The position numbers and the translations under genes are program-made. Below the pieces are notes generated by a model, which was not told where the DNA came from, made no database searches, and saw nothing but the letters and a program-made list of their open reading frames with translations. A stretch of DNA of 64,000 bases from Fen-1301 sp963786395 (GTDB taxonomy: Bacteria; Bacteroidota; Ignavibacteria; Ignavibacteriales; Ignavibacteriaceae): the NCBI GenBank assembly GCA_963786395.1, contig CAWAZD010000010.1:156084-220083 (forward strand), in the 5' to 3' direction. Below, piece after piece: positions 63,116-64,000 of this stretch; the stretch's first letter is position 1; every line of letters begins with the position of its first letter.

Positions 63116-64000
63116 ATGAAACAGATCTTCGCCAAAAAACCTCTCAGTTTATTAATGGAAGAAATGAAAGGGGAGAACAGATTAAGAAGAATACTTGGTC
63201 CGATTGGTCTTACAAGTCTTGGTGTAGGTGCTATTATCGGGACAGGAATATTTGTTCTAACAGGAGTTGCAGCTCACGACAAAGCCGGGCCTGCCATCAT
63301 ACTCTCTTTTGGAGCTGCAGGAATAGCATGCATATTTGCCGCTCTTTGTTATTCGGAATTTGCTTCTATGGTTCCTGTGGCTGGTTCTGCCTATACTTAT
63401 GCTTATGCAACTCTGGGAGAATTATTTGCGTGGATAATAGGATGGGATCTTATATTAGAATATGCTGTAGCATCGGCTACTGTGGCTCACGGCTGGTCTC
63501 ATTATTTCCAGGACTTGATTGGTATATTTCATTACCAGGTGCCTTTAGCAATGTCCCGAAGTCCTTTCGATTTTAACCCGGATACAGGATTACTAAATGC
63601 CACCGGAACCATAATTGATCTTCCGGCTATAATAATAACAATTATAATTACTGCCGTACTCGTAAAAGGGATCAAAGAAAGCGCCGGGCTTAATGCTACC
63701 ATGGTTGGAATTAAACTTACCGCTGTACTTCTGGTTATCGCTGTTGGAGTATTTTACATTACTCCTTCAAACTGGATTCCTTTTGCTCCTTATGGTTATA
63801 CCGGGATCAGCTTTTTCGGCAGAACACTTTGGGGACAAACTGGTGCTGGTGGTGCTCCGCTTGGTGTATTATCCGGAGCTGCAATGATATTCTTTGCATA
63901 CATAGGTTTTGATTCTGTTTCAACTCATGCCGAGGAAGCTAAAAATCCTCAACGAGATGTTCCGATTGGAATTATTACTTCTCTTATCCTCTGTACAATT
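63116..64000 (+). CDS. APC-superfamily amino-acid permease, 5' part
   Basis: The gene runs off the window. The 295 visible residues include the APC start (GPIGLTSLGVGAIIGTGIFVLTG), SFGAAGIACIFAALCYSEFASMVPVAGSAYTYAYATLGELFAWIIGWDLILEYAVASA and FFAYIGFDSVSTHAEEAKNPQRDVPIGI. These match the cationic amino acid transporter (CAT-type) group. About seven membrane helices are seen so far. The substrate is likely a neutral or cationic amino acid, by family only. It diverges from the PorV-like gene. Confidence 0.9.
   Translation, partial: MKQIFAKKPLSLLMEEMKGENRLRRILGPIGLTSLGVGAIIGTGIFVLTGVAAHDKAGPAIILSFGAAGIACIFAALCYSEFASMVPVAGSAYTYAYATLGELFAWIIGWDLILEYAVASATVAHGWSHYFQDLIGIFHYQVPLAMSRSPFDFNPDTGLLNATGTIIDLPAIIITIIITAVLVKGIKESAGLNATMVGIKLTAVLLVIAVGVFYITPSNWIPFAPYGYTGISFFGRTLWGQTGAGGAPLGVLSGAAMIFFAYIGFDSVSTHAEEAKNPQRDVPIGIITSLILCTI

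Overview
The window is AT-rich bacterial chromosome that fits the Ignavibacteria / Bacteroidota-Chlorobi group best. Two secreted proteins (ends near 1803 and 56734) finish in the 'NFPNPFNPST / NYPNPFNPST ... KMLLLK' C-terminal sorting domain of type IX secretion (T9SS). A PorV-like outer-membrane barrel lies at 61.6-62.9 kb, and the proteins look like Gram-negative envelope proteins. The assignment is inference from these features; there is no rRNA or other marker gene to fix it.

Layout. 0.2-1.8 kb: Tat-signal DUF362 protein with a T9SS tail. 2.1-3.6 kb: two XRE-type regulators and an OsmC protein. 3.8-7.1 kb: an unrecognised 219-aa protein, an NTF2-like protein, a frameshifted LIM/DA1-type protein and a pirin. 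7.6-12.4 kb: MBL-fold hydrolase, RecD-like helicase with no standard start codon, HisKA_2 kinase and SpoIIE-type phosphatase. 12.6-19.0 kb: polysaccharide locus, with an intact UDP-GlcNAc 2-epimerase and a very large deacetylase / glycosidase-like / glycosyltransferase gene broken by many frameshifts. 19.2-24.9 kb: amidase, beta-propeller/phosphoesterase and an OPA-family transporter. 25.1-26.0 kb: frameshifted zinc-type oxidoreductase.

26.4-37.3 kb is the most distinctive part: two complete Pst phosphate-uptake operons running in opposite directions from a shared centre. The leftward one (pstS-pstC-pstA-pstB-pstB-phoU) has two PstB subunits whose motif losses are complementary, which suggests an asymmetric heterodimeric ATPase. 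The rightward one (porin-pstS-pstC-pstA-pstB) is headed by four TAACA elements spaced exactly 11 bp apart, the layout of a PhoB/PhoP box. A metallophosphoesterase gene sits between the operons.

37.5-52.9 kb is mostly housekeeping: archease, SecF/SecD, a nucleoside salvage operon (cdd-tdk-CNT transporter-purine nucleoside phosphorylase), a GT2 glycosyltransferase, FabF, GNAT, PAP2 phosphatase, a hybrid histidine kinase and ornithine aminotransferase. 53.1-56.7 kb: S1/P1-type nuclease or phospholipase C and a T9SS-exported alpha-amylase with two frameshifts. 57.1-58.6 kb: an ISNCY-type insertion sequence next to a dispersed 52-bp repeat. 58.8-64 kb: SpoU methyltransferase, DUF971 protein, CNNM/CorC-type protein, tRNA-Thr(TGU), PorV-like protein and the 5' part of an amino-acid permease.

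Two patterns recur. Many genes carry single-base frameshifts, and nearly all are repaired by removing one base, so assembly or read error must be considered before calling them pseudogenes. Intergenic DNA is rich in small repeats: REP-like palindromes, a 16-bp minisatellite, two sites with phased 10-bp and 11-bp arrays, a 52-bp dispersed repeat and an inverted-repeat element near 44.5 kb.
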